Source: Lampris incognitus (taxonomy: Eukaryota > Chordata > Actinopteri > Lampriformes > Lampridae). From it: a stretch of 64,000 nucleotides of DNA. Shown in pieces: positions 10,024 through 20,747 of this stretch (the stretch's first letter is position 1; every line of letters begins with the position of its first letter). The stretch is taken from NCBI RefSeq assembly GCF_029633865.1, contig NC_079224.1, positions 16,623,890 to 16,687,889 on the forward strand. The letters run 5' to 3'. Under the pieces are notes generated by a model. The model ran no database searches, was not told the origin of the DNA, and saw only the letters and a list, made by a program, of their open reading frames with translations. Made by a program: the position numbers and the translations under genes.

Positions 10024-10854
10024 TATGTATCGTGTGATATACGCTATAAGGGAAAACGCAGGGGCTAGGTGACCTCGGGGAAGTTCTGGAGGAAGGTACA
10101 TGGGTGTTGGTTATGTTGCCTGACGGGGATTCATTAAAACCGACAAAAGCTAAATAAAACCTCCATCGCAATCTGGTGTCAGAAGTAAACGACAAGAGTT
10201 GTGGCTAAATTGAACCCCCCCCCCCGACGATTTTTTTCCTTCGATTCCTTCCACCATCCTGCGACCCTAACTGGGATAAGCGGTTTGGATCATGGATGGA
10301 TGGATGAACCACACAGGGGAAAAGGGAAAAGATAGCCTGTTTCTGAAAACAAGAGGAGGCTAGTAATCTTAGCAATGCCATTAGTGACTTTTTGCTTGTC
10401 ACTCCAGAATGCCATCAGACTGGACTGAAACTGAAACACCAACAATGTGCTATTAGTTACTTGAATGAAGGTATTTGACAAATGTGAATGGCACTTGCAC
10501 CCATGCTCATGCAGCGTTTCTGGTTTGTAAAGGAAGTGTCTGTACTCGCGGTGCATGTATATCTATGTACAACATTAAAACCCTCCGCGTAGCCTCAACA
10601 ACACAGAAACTGGAGCCATACGCCGATAGCAGGATCCAACGCACATCAGAGAATGTGACCTTTCTTTTTGTCAAAGGCCGCTTAAAGGGCCAATTTGCAT
10701 GGGGGAATGAAAACTTCCTCCAGTTTGTCGATCCAATATGAGATTATCTTGGTAGCCGCACACGCACACGCACGTCTTCATGATTCTAGTTTTGACCGTT
10801 GAGGTGGTCAGGCAAAGTTGTGTAGTTTGATCGGATTTTAAAATATGTCATGTG

Positions 10855-10943
10855 CATTGTCGCCGACTTGCCACAAGACGGCGATAATGACCCTAAATCA
10901 TTATCGCTCATTGCCGCCGTCTTGTGGCAAGACGGCAACAATG
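10855..10943. repeat. Imperfect palindrome (about 36-bp arms)
   Basis: Left arm 10855-10890 (cattgtcgccgacttgccac...) pairs with right arm 10898-10943, which has an extra 'ctcattgc'-like block. It lies in the Gypsy internal region next to a (TG)n tract. A small foldback or MITE fragment is possible. Confidence 0.65.

Positions 10944-10946
<3 letters not shown>

Positions 10947-11003
<57 letters not shown>
10947..11003 (+). repeat. (TG)n then (AG)n microsatellite
   Basis: About 19 TG units run directly into about 9 GA units. Followed at 11015-11085 by 'aaagcgctctgagtggctg' and 'gaaaagcgctatgaaaaatg', a motif common at LINE/SINE 3' ends in fish. Confidence 0.9.
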
Positions 11004-11518
11004 ATTAATTAATTGTAAAGCGCTCTGAGTGGCTGTTGCAGCTAGAAAAGCGCTATGAAAAATGCAATTTGTGAGATTCAGAACCTCCACTAAGCCAGAC
11101 AAAGAAGATGGCGCCGTGCAGGTGAGCAGCCTGATATACGCTATGATATACTACTCTATTGCAAATCACTAAAATTATGGAAAAGAAAATCGCAAAGAAA
11201 TTAATTAATATTATTGATGCCTTACACACTTACAGAAGAGACCCCTTAGGTTATTTTTGTTTTTGTTTTGTTTACTTCTTATTTTGCTTAGGTTGTAATT
11301 GTGTTTGCACTGTGTGCTCAGTTCTATACATGATGTATCATTTTGGAAAAAAAATAAAATTCTAAAAAAACAAGAAAAAAAAACCCGCTATGGAGAGCGA
11401 GTCAGAGAACATCTACCAATCGTTTGCATTTATCGATGAGGGACATAAAAATTACTTTGACAGGGTGCTTGGAAAGTCCGATGAGTACTTTGTGCCGAGA
11501 AGGAATGTAATATACTGT

Positions 11519-11626
11519 CTGTGAATGCTCTCATTCATCCAGGTCATGGTTATCCAAAGGAGTTGAATCAAGTGCAACTAGTATCAAATACCAAGTCCAG
11601 TTGCACTTGATTCAACTCCTTTGGAT
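11519..11626. mobile_element. 108-bp hairpin element with 15-bp direct repeats
   Basis: Perfect 28-bp inverted arms at 11552-11579 and 11599-11626 (ATCCAAAGGAGTTGAATCAA...) with a 19-nt loop. The direct repeat AATGTAATATACTGT at 11504-11518 and 11627-11641 flanks it and includes the first bases of TRIM-A2, so it inserted at the TRIM/gag junction after the TRIM. A related hairpin (AAGTTGAATCA arm) is at 42080-42143. Confidence 0.7.
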
Positions 11627-11638
11627 AATGTAATATAC

Positions 11639-12065
11639 TGTAACGTGCATGGATAAGTAGACCCGTTAGCCAGGTCGGACCCTTTGGTCGAGCGGTTAGC
11701 GATGCATCCCGCGGTGCGGAAGATACGTGTTCGCGTCCCGGCTACCCCCCTCCTTCGGGAAGCGCGTCCGCGTGTATCCCACTTCTGACACCAATGCAGC
11801 GAATTCGGGGGGCAACCACAGGAACCGCCGCAGCCGGGACGCGAACCTGCATCTCCCGCACCGCGGCAGACATCGCTAACCGCTCGACTAAAGGGATCCC
11901 ACTTCTGACACCAATGTAGCGAATTCAGGGGGCAGTCCGGGAACCACCACAGCCGGGACACGAACCTGTATCTCCCGCACCGCGGGCGACAACGTTAAAC
12001 AGTCGACTGAAGGGTCCGACTCATTAGCCAAGGGCCAACGTGTCTACTTATCCATGCCCGTTACA
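11639..12065 (-). mobile_element. TRIM-A2: rearranged TRIM, two PBSs and one inverted LTR
   Basis: Read on the minus strand: a full LTR 12065-11915 (151 bp, TGTAAC...CTACA); PBS 11914-11897 (TTGGTGTCAGAAGTGGGA); a partial LTR 11896-11795 that starts at CCCTTTAGTCGAGCGG, close to the A box; a second PBS 11794-11777; a 35-bp internal piece ending GAAGGAGGGGGGTAG; and then an LTR in the opposite orientation (11741-11639) lacking its last part. The flanks are ATAC and ATAT, a near match to a 4-bp duplication. It interrupts the Gypsy gag. Confidence 0.8.
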
Positions 12066-12529
12066 ATATGAACGTGCATGTTTCCATCAGCGCGTGCAAA
12101 GACCGGAGTTCAGCGCGAGTAGAGAAGAGAATATCTGCGACCGAACTGTTGTTGGAATACTCGACAAAGATGTCTCACGGAAGTTGCTAGCGCTGACCAT
12201 AGAGACAGACGGTGAGGCAGTCTGAAGAGGTTGCTTTGCAAGTCAGCATGCAAGGAGAGGCAACTGATACACGAAGTCACTCACAAGCTCAGCAAATACA
12301 CCAAACACCACGGCAAGCCAAAAGGGGTAAATAATGGACAAAGTGTGGGAAACCACAGCACAGTAAAGATGAAAATTGCCCGGTTAGAAAATCCAAATGC
12401 AATACGTACAACAGGGTTGGACATTGGAGTAGAGTGTGTAGGAACGGGAAAACGGTGAGTGAGGTTACAGAGCAAACAGAGCAGCTACAGTCATACTTTC
12501 TTGGGGCTGTGAGTAAAGCAGATGGGTCA

Positions 12530-12700
12530 TCAGAACAATGGGCCATTGTTGCTCCACACCACTTGAATTCAAAACTGACGCAGGAGCTGATTTTAACATC
12601 ATCCGTGAGGAGACCTACCACTCACTCATCCCCAAAAGACCACTGGAGCCTGCAGATATTCCACTGGATAGCCCAGGCAGCAAGCTGCAGTGCATACGAC
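12530..12700 (+). pseudogene. Gypsy aspartic protease remnant
   Basis: The active-site region reads DAGADFNII where the family usually has D-T/S-G-A. The Thr to Ala change would damage catalysis. It is preceded by weakly preserved gag/zinc-knuckle sequence and followed by a frameshifted linker to reverse transcriptase. Confidence 0.65.
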
Positions 12701-12869
12701 AGATCCAGAGCGCTGTGTCCTACAAAGGAAATACTCACCCACTCACAGCATGTCATCCGCAGGCGCACTGTAAACAACTTACTCAGCAGGCCGCTGTCTG
12801 TAAAGATGAATCTGGTGACGAGAGTGGAAGAAACGGTCTGCAACAGAGGACAGCTACAGGCATATGGTG

Positions 12870-14230
12870 AGCATGGGACATTTAAGACTGAACCTGTGAG
12901 AATACAGCTGAAAGACAATGCTCAGCCATACGCCGTACACACAGCACAGCACGTACCTCTCCCTATGCTGAAAAAGGTAAAGGAGGAGCTCTTAAGGATG
13001 GAGAGAAATGGCATCATCGAGAGGGTGACACAGTCCACCAACTGGTGTGCACCCATGGTGTCAGTCTTGAAGAATGCACCGGTAAAGCCCACATCTGCGT
13101 TGATGTCAAGAGGCTGAATGAGGCCGTGAAGCAAGAACAGTACATCCTGCCTACTACTAATGAGATTACAACAAAACTAAGCGGGGCCACAGTCTTTTCT
13201 TCACTTGACGCCGCCAGTGGGTTCTTCCAGATACCACTGCATCCAGATAACTGTAAGCTCACGACTTCATTATGCCGTCTGGCAGATTCAACTTCAAGCG
13301 GCTACCGTTCAGAATTATGAGTGCACCCAAAATCTTCCAGAGGAAGATGATGGGAGACCCTGCAAGGACTGGAGGGCGTTGAGGTCTTCATGAATGACAT
13401 TCTTGTCTATGGGGCCACAGAGGAGGAGCATGACAGTCGCCTGGAGAAGGTAATGCAGCACACAGAGACGGCTGGTTTGAAACTCAACTGTGAGAAGTGC
13501 TCCATCAGGCAGAGTCCGCTGCGGTTCCTCGGGCATCTCATTGACCGATCTGGAATCCGGTCTGACCCTGACAAAGTGTAAGCTATTTGGCAGCTGTCAC
13601 CACCAGCAGACCTGCACGAGTTGAAAAGGATACTGGGAATGGTGAATTATCTCAGAAGATACATCCCCAACCTCTCAACAGTAGGACAGCCACTGTATGA
13701 GTTCCCGAAAAACAAGAATGCATGGACATGGAGCCACACACAACAAACAGCCTTTGAACACATCAAGGAGCTGTTGATAACTGCACCAGTACTCACATAC
13801 TACGATGTGAACAAGCCCACTGCTGTGTCGGCAGATGCAAGTAGTTATGGATTGGGGGGTGTACTCCTTCAACTCCATGGGGAGCAGTGGAAACCTGTGG
13901 CATATTGCTCCAGACGCCTCACAGAAGCAGAAACACGCTATGCCCAGATAGAAAAGGAATGTCTGGCTGGTGTGTGGGCATGCGAGAAGTTTGACAGATA
14001 CCTCAATGGACTGGAGCAGTTTAAGCTTATAACTGACCACAAGCTGCTAGTGCCTCTCATTAACAGTTGCAGCCTGGACAGTGTACCTTTACGATATCAG
14101 CGTCTTCTCATGAGGCTCATGAAATTTAATCTAGTATCAGAGTATGCTCCAAGGAAAACTCTGATCATCGAAGACACCATGTCACACAGTCTATTGGCTA
14201 GCATTTACACAGAGACTGACACACAGTGAG
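12870..14230 (+). pseudogene. Gypsy reverse transcriptase and RNase H, frameshifted
   Basis: RT blocks appear in order across shifted frames: LLRMERNGIIERV with STNWCAPMV (12985-13060), ICVDVKRLNEAVK (13090), FSSLDAASGFFQIPLHPDN (13196), FKRLPFRIMSAP, and VFMNDILVYG (13385), where the second residue of the catalytic pair box is Asn instead of Asp. FLGHLIDRSGI follows, then a TAA. RNase H starts near 13800 with ADASSYGLGGVLLQ, then TRYAQIEKECLAGVWA and TDHKLLVPLIN. At least two frame changes and stops prevent a continuous product. The Asn in the polymerase motif alone predicts loss of activity. Confidence 0.88.
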
Positions 14231-14439
14231 GTGGCATGCTATGTGGCTAGTGTAGTGGGGGGGATCCCTGCATCTACAAGCAAAATGGATGCTGTCTGCC
14301 ATGAAGCTCATAAAGACTGGCTGGCCTGAACACTTAACCAGTGTGCCTATGGATGTGAGAGTACATCCAAGCAAAATCAGAGCTATCGGAATACAATGGC
14401 CTTGTCCTCAGAAGAAGCAGGATCATCGTGCAAAGGTCA

Positions 14440-15260
14440 ATGAGCGGTGAGCTCCTTCGGAAAATTCACGAAGGGCACCCGGGCCTAGTTAAATGTAGGG
14501 AGAGAGCGTGTTCATCTGTGTGGTGGCCCAGACTCTCTGGAAATAAACAAGCTTGTGACGTCATGCCAGGTGTACCATGAACTGAGAAGAACACAACAAA
14601 AGGAACCTCTCATCTCTACACCACTTCCGGAGTGACCCTGGAAGATAATTGCAATTGACCTCTGAGCACAAACGCCACAGCTACCTGGTAATCTCAGATT
14701 ATTACTCCAGGTTTATAGAGATAACACAGCTGCCCTCAACAACGAGTGCACAATTTATCCAAAACTTGACAACAGTCTTTGCCAGGTTTGGCATTCCAGA
14801 TGAGGTAGTGAGTGATAATGGACCCCAGTTTTCAAGTGCGGAGTTCCAGGAGCTCGCGAGGCAGCTCAGCTTCAAGCACTGCACATCCAGCCTTCACCAC
14901 CCACAGGGCAATGGGCATGCAGAGAGAGCCATTCAGACGGCAAAGAAAAGTCTCATGCAAGAAGATCCTGAGACGGCTCTAATAAGCTATAGGTCCACTC
15001 CCTGCTCCACCACAGGCTACAGTCCAGCTGAGCTGTTGATGGGGAGGAAAATCAGAACCACACTCCCCACTTTGGAGAAAAATCTACCAAAATGGCCCAG
15101 CAGAACAGCTGTGAAAGAAAAGGATGGGAGGGAAAAGGCTAAATGGGGCTCACTACTTCAACCACTGTCATGGAGCCAGGCTTACCTGCACTGTGACCAG
15201 GAGATGTTGTATTCTCAATGTTGGACCATGAAAAGTCATGGTCTTTGCCAGCGGTGATCT
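14440..15260 (+). pseudogene. Gypsy integrase remnant
   Basis: The zinc-binding region survives in part (LLRKIHEGHPGLVKCRERA at about 14450). The catalytic core follows a frame change: LVISDYYSRFIEI, DEVVSDNGPQFSS and HHPQGNGHAERAIQTAK carry the usual D, D and E. The C-terminal part ends near ALISYRSTPCSTTGYSPAEL and LMGRKIRTTLP. Stops between 14560 and 14650 and after 15255 disable it. Confidence 0.85.
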
Positions 15261-15857
15261 CAAGTGACAACACCACCCTGAGATCCTTCATCATCAGGAC
15301 ACAACAAGGAGCAGAGCTGAGGTGGGAACCGCCATCACGTGCAACCAGGCCCGGTTCCTCAGCCCATCCCAGCAGCGCCCGGTGAGAGCACAGGGACAGG
15401 CACCCACTCTGGCACAGCCACCATGTTAGAGACTGTTCCAGTCAGTGTGGCTACACCCACTACCCCTCTACCCGGTCAGACTGTGACCAGATCTGAACAG
15501 GTGTGCAAGCCAGTCGATAGGTTTGACCTGTAGTCAAGTGCAATCATGTGGCCTTTTTGGGGTGGGAAGGACAGAAGGGTACTTAAAAAAAAAAGGGGTG
15601 GGGGAACAAAAGGAAAGTTGTATTAACACTGATGTCGATAATCTTTATTTGTGTTTATGAAACTGTAACCCTTGTCGATAATGTTTATTTGTGTTTATGA
15701 AACTGTAACCCTTGGTTGAGTAAGAACAAGACCAGTATATGTTGAAAAGTCTCAATTTGAGTTAATATTGTTTGATTCATGATATGTGCTGTTAAAATAG
15801 CCATTTCTGTTAAAGTGTTAATTTGATGTTATAGAAATAACACAAAAGAGGGGGAGA
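15261..15857 (+). other. Gypsy 3' non-coding region and polypurine tract
   Basis: Non-coding sequence with a local direct repeat (GTCGATAATCTTTATTTGTG at about 15633 and GTCGATAATGTTTATTTGTG at 15674, about 41 bp apart). It ends in the polypurine tract at 15844-15857, directly before the 3' LTR. Confidence 0.7.
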
Positions 15858-16818
15858 TGTCATATACAGTGGTCAAATGCTCTTGTGCATATACTGTGTG
15901 ATATACGCTATACAGGAAAACGTAGGGGCTGGGTGACCTCGGGGAAGTTCCGGGGGAAGGTACATGGGTGTTGGTGTGTTGCCTGATGGTGATTCATTAA
16001 AAGCGACAAAAGCTATCAGATTGCAGAACCAGTTACTAAAACTAGGGATTCAACATCTTGCTCAATGCAATTTTAAATAATGTTAATATATCTTTATGAT
16101 GGGTGGCATGGTGGCGCAGTGGTTAGCGCAGTCACTTCACAGCAAGAAGGTCCTGGGTTCGGGCCCCGGGGTAGTCCAACCTTGGGGGGGGGTCATCCCG
16201 GGTCGTCCTGTGTGGAGTTTGCATGTTCTCCCCGTGTCTGCGTGGGGGTTCCTCCGGATGCTCCGGTTTCCTCCCACAGTCCAAAGTAGGGATGTGAACG
16301 TGTACTAGAATCTGTACATGTCTACACGGTGCAGTGTTTCCCGTTTAAACGTGTACACGTTTCAGGATTTCTGTGAATTTTGAAAGTATGTCGGTGCTAT
16401 ACCGCTAGAGGTCGCTGTAGCTTTATTATTCCATAGAGTCACCGCTGTTAAGGTCGCCGATGTCGTATGACACAAGTAGGCTACACCATCGACAAAAGAT
16501 CGAATATCTCTGGATGAGTATGCGTTAGAAACTTGCTGTTTTGTTTTTGTTGTTGTTTGTTTTGTTTGGGAGTTTACCGCTTCCGCGAAGCCCTTCGGTG
16601 CGATTAGATCCCGCTGAGAAGCTTTCTAATCCAACCTCGAACTTCAGTGGCTTTGTAGGCTATAATAAATCCGTAATGATATATATGTCTTTTGTGTTGT
16701 TATTTATCCATTCGTGTTGAAAATAGTCCTTGTTGATAGTGACAACCTCTGCTGTGCTTTAGGCTATACAATAATGTGACATTATTCATATTCTGACAGA
16801 CATTTGATTAGCTATGCA

Positions 16819-17178
16819 TTAAATGGTAAGCATTTTGGTGGTGATGGGCTTCCTAGAGGGCATAGAGTAACCTGGCTCAAGGTGCTCCACTAGCCTCTTA
16901 AACCCCACATCTTCGACGATGGACAAGGGCTGCATGTCGAGGGCAGCAACCATTTCCACCATGAAGTCGGTTATCGTTTCACCCCGCGCCTTGTCACAGC
17001 ACCTCGCCAAAGCTAGCATCGTCCGTTGTCCTGTTGTCCGTAACTTTTCACTCGGGTGTTTTAGTCTGATGTGGTTGACCATGGACCCGGTACTCCCGTT
17101 GTGAGCCAGCTCTGTCTGGCAAATGCTGCATTTTACTTCATTTCCTTCTCCATTCTTTTCACACACAAAACCTCCCAC
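16819..17178 (-). pseudogene. BED-finger hAT transposase, N-terminal 119 aa only
   Basis: The BED zinc finger is readable: VKCSICQTEL (the CxxC pair, residues about 17-22) and MVNHIRLKHP (the H...H pair). It is followed by the conserved hAT stretch ITDFMVEMVAALDMQPLSIV, GFKRLVEHLEPGY and PSRKPITTKML. Transposase then stops, and the DDE domain is absent because the element is deleted. The ZBED family assignment is secure. It is not a host gene. Confidence 0.85.
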
Positions 17179-17276
17179 ATGGGGCTTCGCAGATTTTTAC
17201 TAGCCGCCGTCCCATGCTTCAATCGCGCTCGCACTTGTCACGCAGCAAAGAATGATGACGTTATCACGCATTATAT

Positions 17277-17647
17277 TGTAACAGGTTATTTTCTTGCCCG
17301 GTGCGGGATTCGTTACGAGGTGTACTGCACCACAGGGCGACATCACTAACCGCTCGGCTAAAGGGTCAGACCCGTTAGCTTGGGGCTAACGTGTCTTATT
17401 AGTAGTTTACGGTCGTCACCCTCCCCGGAAGCGCGCCCTCGCGCTTTGTTATTCCCGCGCTCCGAAGAGACTTCTGAGGATCTGCACACTTCCGGATCCC
17501 ACCGCTGCCACCAATGTAACCGGTTATTTTTGCCCGGTGCGGGATTCTTTACGGGGTGTACTGCACCACAAGGCGACATCACTAACCGCTCGGCTAAAGG
17601 GTCAGACCCGTTAGCTAGGGGCTAACGTGTCTTATTAGTAGTTTACA
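17277..17647 (-). mobile_element. TRIM-B1: miniature LTR element with tRNA-like LTRs, inside a hAT
   Basis: The 4-bp duplication ATAT flanks it (17273-17276 and 17648-17651). On the minus strand the 5' LTR is 17647-17515 (133 bp) and the 3' LTR 17410-17277 (134 bp), each starting at TGTAAACTACT or its remnant and ending in TTACA. The PBS TGGTGGCAGCGGTGGGAT abuts the 5' LTR and is the complement of the last 18 nt of a leucine tRNA as I recall it (AAG type). The internal 104 bp is non-coding, and has GGGGAGGG before the 3' LTR. The LTR carries TAGCCGAGCGG and a B-box-like TCGAATCCC at tRNA spacing in related copies. Confidence 0.85.
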
Positions 17648-17948
17648 ATATTAAAAAAAAACCTTTACGTTTATCGGTTAGGGATTTTTATTAAACGGTT
17701 ATGGTTTCATTTCCGTGTAAACGTGTACACGTGTACACTGACACACCCCTAGTCCAAAGACATTTAGGCCAGGTGAATCAGCCATGCTAAGTTGCCCCTT
17801 GGTGTGTGTGATGGCCTGGTGGTCTGTCCAGGCCAGGGTGTCTCCCCGCCTGCCACCCAGTGACTGCTGGGATAGGCTCCAGCATCCCCGCGACCCTGAA
17901 AGCAGGATAAGTGGTTCGGATAATGGATGATGGGTGGATATCTTTATG

Positions 17949-19496
17949 TCAGTGTGCTGTCAGCTTCAGCTGTACGAAATTCAATGAGTCCATATAAGAC
18001 TTAACTTCTCATCCTTGAGAGAGGACTGTGCCAGTGCCACGGGAAAATGTGAGTTTAGGACAGAGACGGGTTCACACTAATTGGAATCAGGACTTTGACT
18101 CAAGCATCATGTGATTGATCCCCACCTGACTTTGTTCATGTGAAATCTGTTAGGGCTTCATTTGATTCATTGCAGTCAGAAACACTCTGGTCATTGTTCA
18201 GAGGTTGGCTACTCCTACATAAATAAGGAAAGGGTGATTCACCCGAGAATGAACACATATGGTTAAACTGAAATATTTTTATTCTGTTCTGCTGTTTGCT
18301 TGAAAGTTCAGTTTGTTTGCAATCCTCGTTTAGTCTGACGGTTTCATGATAGTTAGAGCTCAAGCCAGTTAAGTTCAAACCCACTCTTAGTGCAAAGTAA
18401 ACGACTATAAGCTTCTTGCAATCTTGTGATTGTTCCTTTCTGTCTTATTTATTATAGGGACTATGATTATTTGTGAAATAAGATAGCAAGCCCTAATATA
18501 TTAGCAACGTACTTTGACTTCCAAATCAGGACAACAATCAGGACAGCTGGATAACAATAATAAGAATAGTTAAAACAGTACATGTTTGTACCACAATGTA
18601 CTAAATCATTGTGGACACACGAAGTATGAAAAGCACAGCAAGCTTCCCTTAAAACGTATCAATAAGAGGCTGGTTTGTCTGGGAATTCGGATGCTGGGGT
18701 TACATGTATTATAATAATAATAATAATAAGTGGAAACACGTGTGCGACCAAAAACAACTAAAGTCTCCCTACCTGACAAGAGCCTGGAAAAATATCTCAT
18801 GTACATCAGCGGTTACTTCAATCCACGATTTATTTGGTCCCGTCTCCGAGTGGTCTTCTCCCCGTCTCAACTCACTGTGCCTAAACCACCGCGATGTGAC
18901 CATCACCACGATGTGATCATCGCCACTCTAAGACGTCATCAGCGCGACCGCGCGCATCCACACGGAGAAGCAGACCCAATCAAATCAATTATCAAATTAA
19001 TGATGAAGTGAAATGAATTAAGAAATAAAAGGAAACGAAAACAATATGTCACTTAGCAGACAGGTGCCTACAACTTCTCTGTAAACAACAATCTGCGCGC
19101 AATGACGTTCTTATGAAGGCTTAACGGCGTCAGCAAGCTTTTCGGGGCATATAAAGGGCGATAACGCATTAAGACACAAAACTAATGTCAAGCCTACCTT
19201 CTTACTCGAGTGTCTCACTGTTTGTTTTTCAGAGAGTATCGAAATACAAAAACTAATCCGCTACCTCTTATCTTCCTCCTGCTTTCAACCTCTATTCACG
19301 TTACTGCCACCTACCGGTCCGGGGTGTCTATCGACACTGAGGGGAGGCGTCATCGGCACGACACGCGGCTAGGCGACAGGAAAGACCCCGGATGAGTGCG
19401 TGACCGACAGGCCCGCACAAAGTGCTGTCGCCGCGCTAGCTAGTTAGCTCCTGCCTCGTTAAACCTACCCGAGTTTGGTTAATGTAAAATAAAATT
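17949..19496. promoter_or_regulatory. mmtag2 upstream region
   Basis: No gene supported upstream of about 18780. Closer to mmtag2, CpG-rich sequence around 18830-18980 holds a CRE-like GACGTCA (about 18932), and CATATAAAGGG lies near 19149. A short minus-strand frame at 18780-18900 ends at a GTAGGG donor and could be the first exon of an opposing transcript. An alternating (AAT)n tract is at 18709-18729. Confidence 0.35.
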
Positions 19497-20702
19497 ATGT
19501 TTGGTTCGTCGAGATCGGGAGGAGTCAGAGGGGGGCAAGACCAGTTCAACTGGGATGACGTGAAAGTCGACAAACACAGGGAAAATTATCTCGGTAAGTC
19601 GAATTAAAGTTGTGCCTACCTTGTTGTAGTGCTTAGCATGTTAACACCATTCTGAACAACATTCCGTTAGCGGGTAACTAGGTGGACGGGTCCCATGTGT
19701 CGCACGGTGCACGTTGTTACATAAGCGGTCCTGTATGGCGTTTTTTCATACCTTTTTCCTTGGTGCACAAGTCCCTCATAACGTTGCCTTTTGTCCAGCT
19801 GCTAAGGTGGTCCAGTTCTCCACTCTGGCGTGACTGAGGAGAACTCCCACTCTGGGCAAGCGGTTAGCAGCGTGAACGAAACGCACACTCCCAGCATTAT
19901 GTCCACAAACGCTACCTCCCTGTCATGTCCAAATGCCAAAATCTTACGTAGCACTAGTTCTCCTGTCATCCACAGTCATGGCATCCGTGGCTGTGATTCA
20001 AAAGCAGGGTATACAAACAATTTGTCTAATGGATGGTAAAATAGAAAACCCTACTTCCAGTACCCGGTGTGAAAGAAAACTCGAGCCTTAATTCGGGTTA
20101 TATTTGTGGTTAAATGAATCATATTTTATGCATAACTTGTATGGGAAAAAAATGAACATACACTACTGCAAGTCACATTAAGTTCTCTCTGCTCAGGTGG
20201 TCTCAACAGAAGGTTGTATATTTCACTACAAGGAGAATGGTACATGGAATTTCCTACAGTTTTGCAGTCACAACAGTTTTCAAGGACAAGCGCCTGAAAA
20301 TAGTCCAGAATGCTTTGTACATACTGGTTCTGACACAGTGACCATGTCATCTGCAATAGACTTGAAGTCACCCCATCTTAGTACAGAACCTATTCTAATT
20401 TAACTTGACTCAGGATGGGGAAAGTTCAGTAGAACTTAAACACATATTGCTACACCAGTTAAACGTAGCTGATCAGATTATTAGGGCGGGGAATTGGCAG
20501 GTACCTCCCAGTTTGACATTACAATGGTATTTCAGTGCTGACACGCATGGTTTAATATTTCAAATATTACAATATTATCCATCCATCCATTATCCATTAT
20601 CTGAACTGCTTATCCTGCTCTCAGGGTCGCAGGAGCCTATGCCAGCAGCCATTGGGTAGCAGGCAGGGAGACACCCTGGACAGGCTGCCAGGCCATCACA
20701 CA

Positions 20703-20747
<45 letters not shown>

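Larger units (their letters stand above)
11390..12223 (+). pseudogene. Gypsy gag, split by a TRIM and a hairpin element
   Basis: Part 1 (11390-11515) reads MESESENIYQSFAFIDEG...YFVPRRNVIY. Part 2 (12067-12223) continues as ERACFHQRVQRPEFS and then CDRTVVGILDKDVSRKL. Together they follow the usual gag order 'F..RRNVI.ERA.F..R.Q' and 'IRDRIV.GI.D..LS..L'. The two parts join in frame once the 108-bp hairpin element (11519-11626) and TRIM-A2 (11639-12065) are set aside, so both insertions are later than the Gypsy insertion. The N-terminal part of gag is missing upstream of 11390, and codons lost inside part 2 (between PEFS and the CDRTVV block) show further deletion. Confidence 0.75.
8775..16020 (+). 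mobile_element. Ty3/Gypsy LTR retrotransposon, decayed, with nested insertions
   Basis: The 5' LTR runs 8775-8803 and 10026 to about 10173, split by a Tc1-like element. The 3' LTR begins TGTCATA at 15858 after the polypurine tract AAAAGAGGGGGAGA and matches it (GTGATATACGCTATA, GACCTCGGGGAAGTTC, GGTACATGGGTGTTGG). The PBS TGGTGTCAGAAGT starts at 10174 and fits a leucine tRNA, as in TRIM-A. Gag, protease, reverse transcriptase, RNase H and integrase pieces occur in Gypsy order on the plus strand. Frameshifts, stops and insertions make it inactive. The exact 3' end (about 16014-16030) and the element's own target duplication could not be fixed. A SINE tail (about 10245-10312), hairpins, a microsatellite and TRIM-A2 lie in its 5' internal part. 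Confidence 0.85.
16287..17751 (-). mobile_element. hAT transposon, internally deleted, carrying TRIM-B1
   Basis: Target duplication GTCCAAAG at 16279-16286 and 17752-17759. Inverted ends TAGGGATGTG and CACACCCCTA. Without the nested TRIM it is about 1.09 kb. It encodes only the N-terminal part of a BED-finger transposase on the minus strand, so it is non-autonomous. Confidence 0.92.
16099..17937 (+). repeat. tRNA-headed SINE split by a hAT element
   Basis: The 5' half (16099-16286) has A-box-like TGGCGCAGTGG and B-box-like GGGTTCGGGCCCC. The 3' half (17752-17937) carries the conserved tail. The 11-bp target duplication ATATCTTTATG at 16088-16098 and 17938-17948 confirms the outer borders. 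The two halves are separated only by the hAT element and its 8-bp duplication. Confidence 0.9.
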
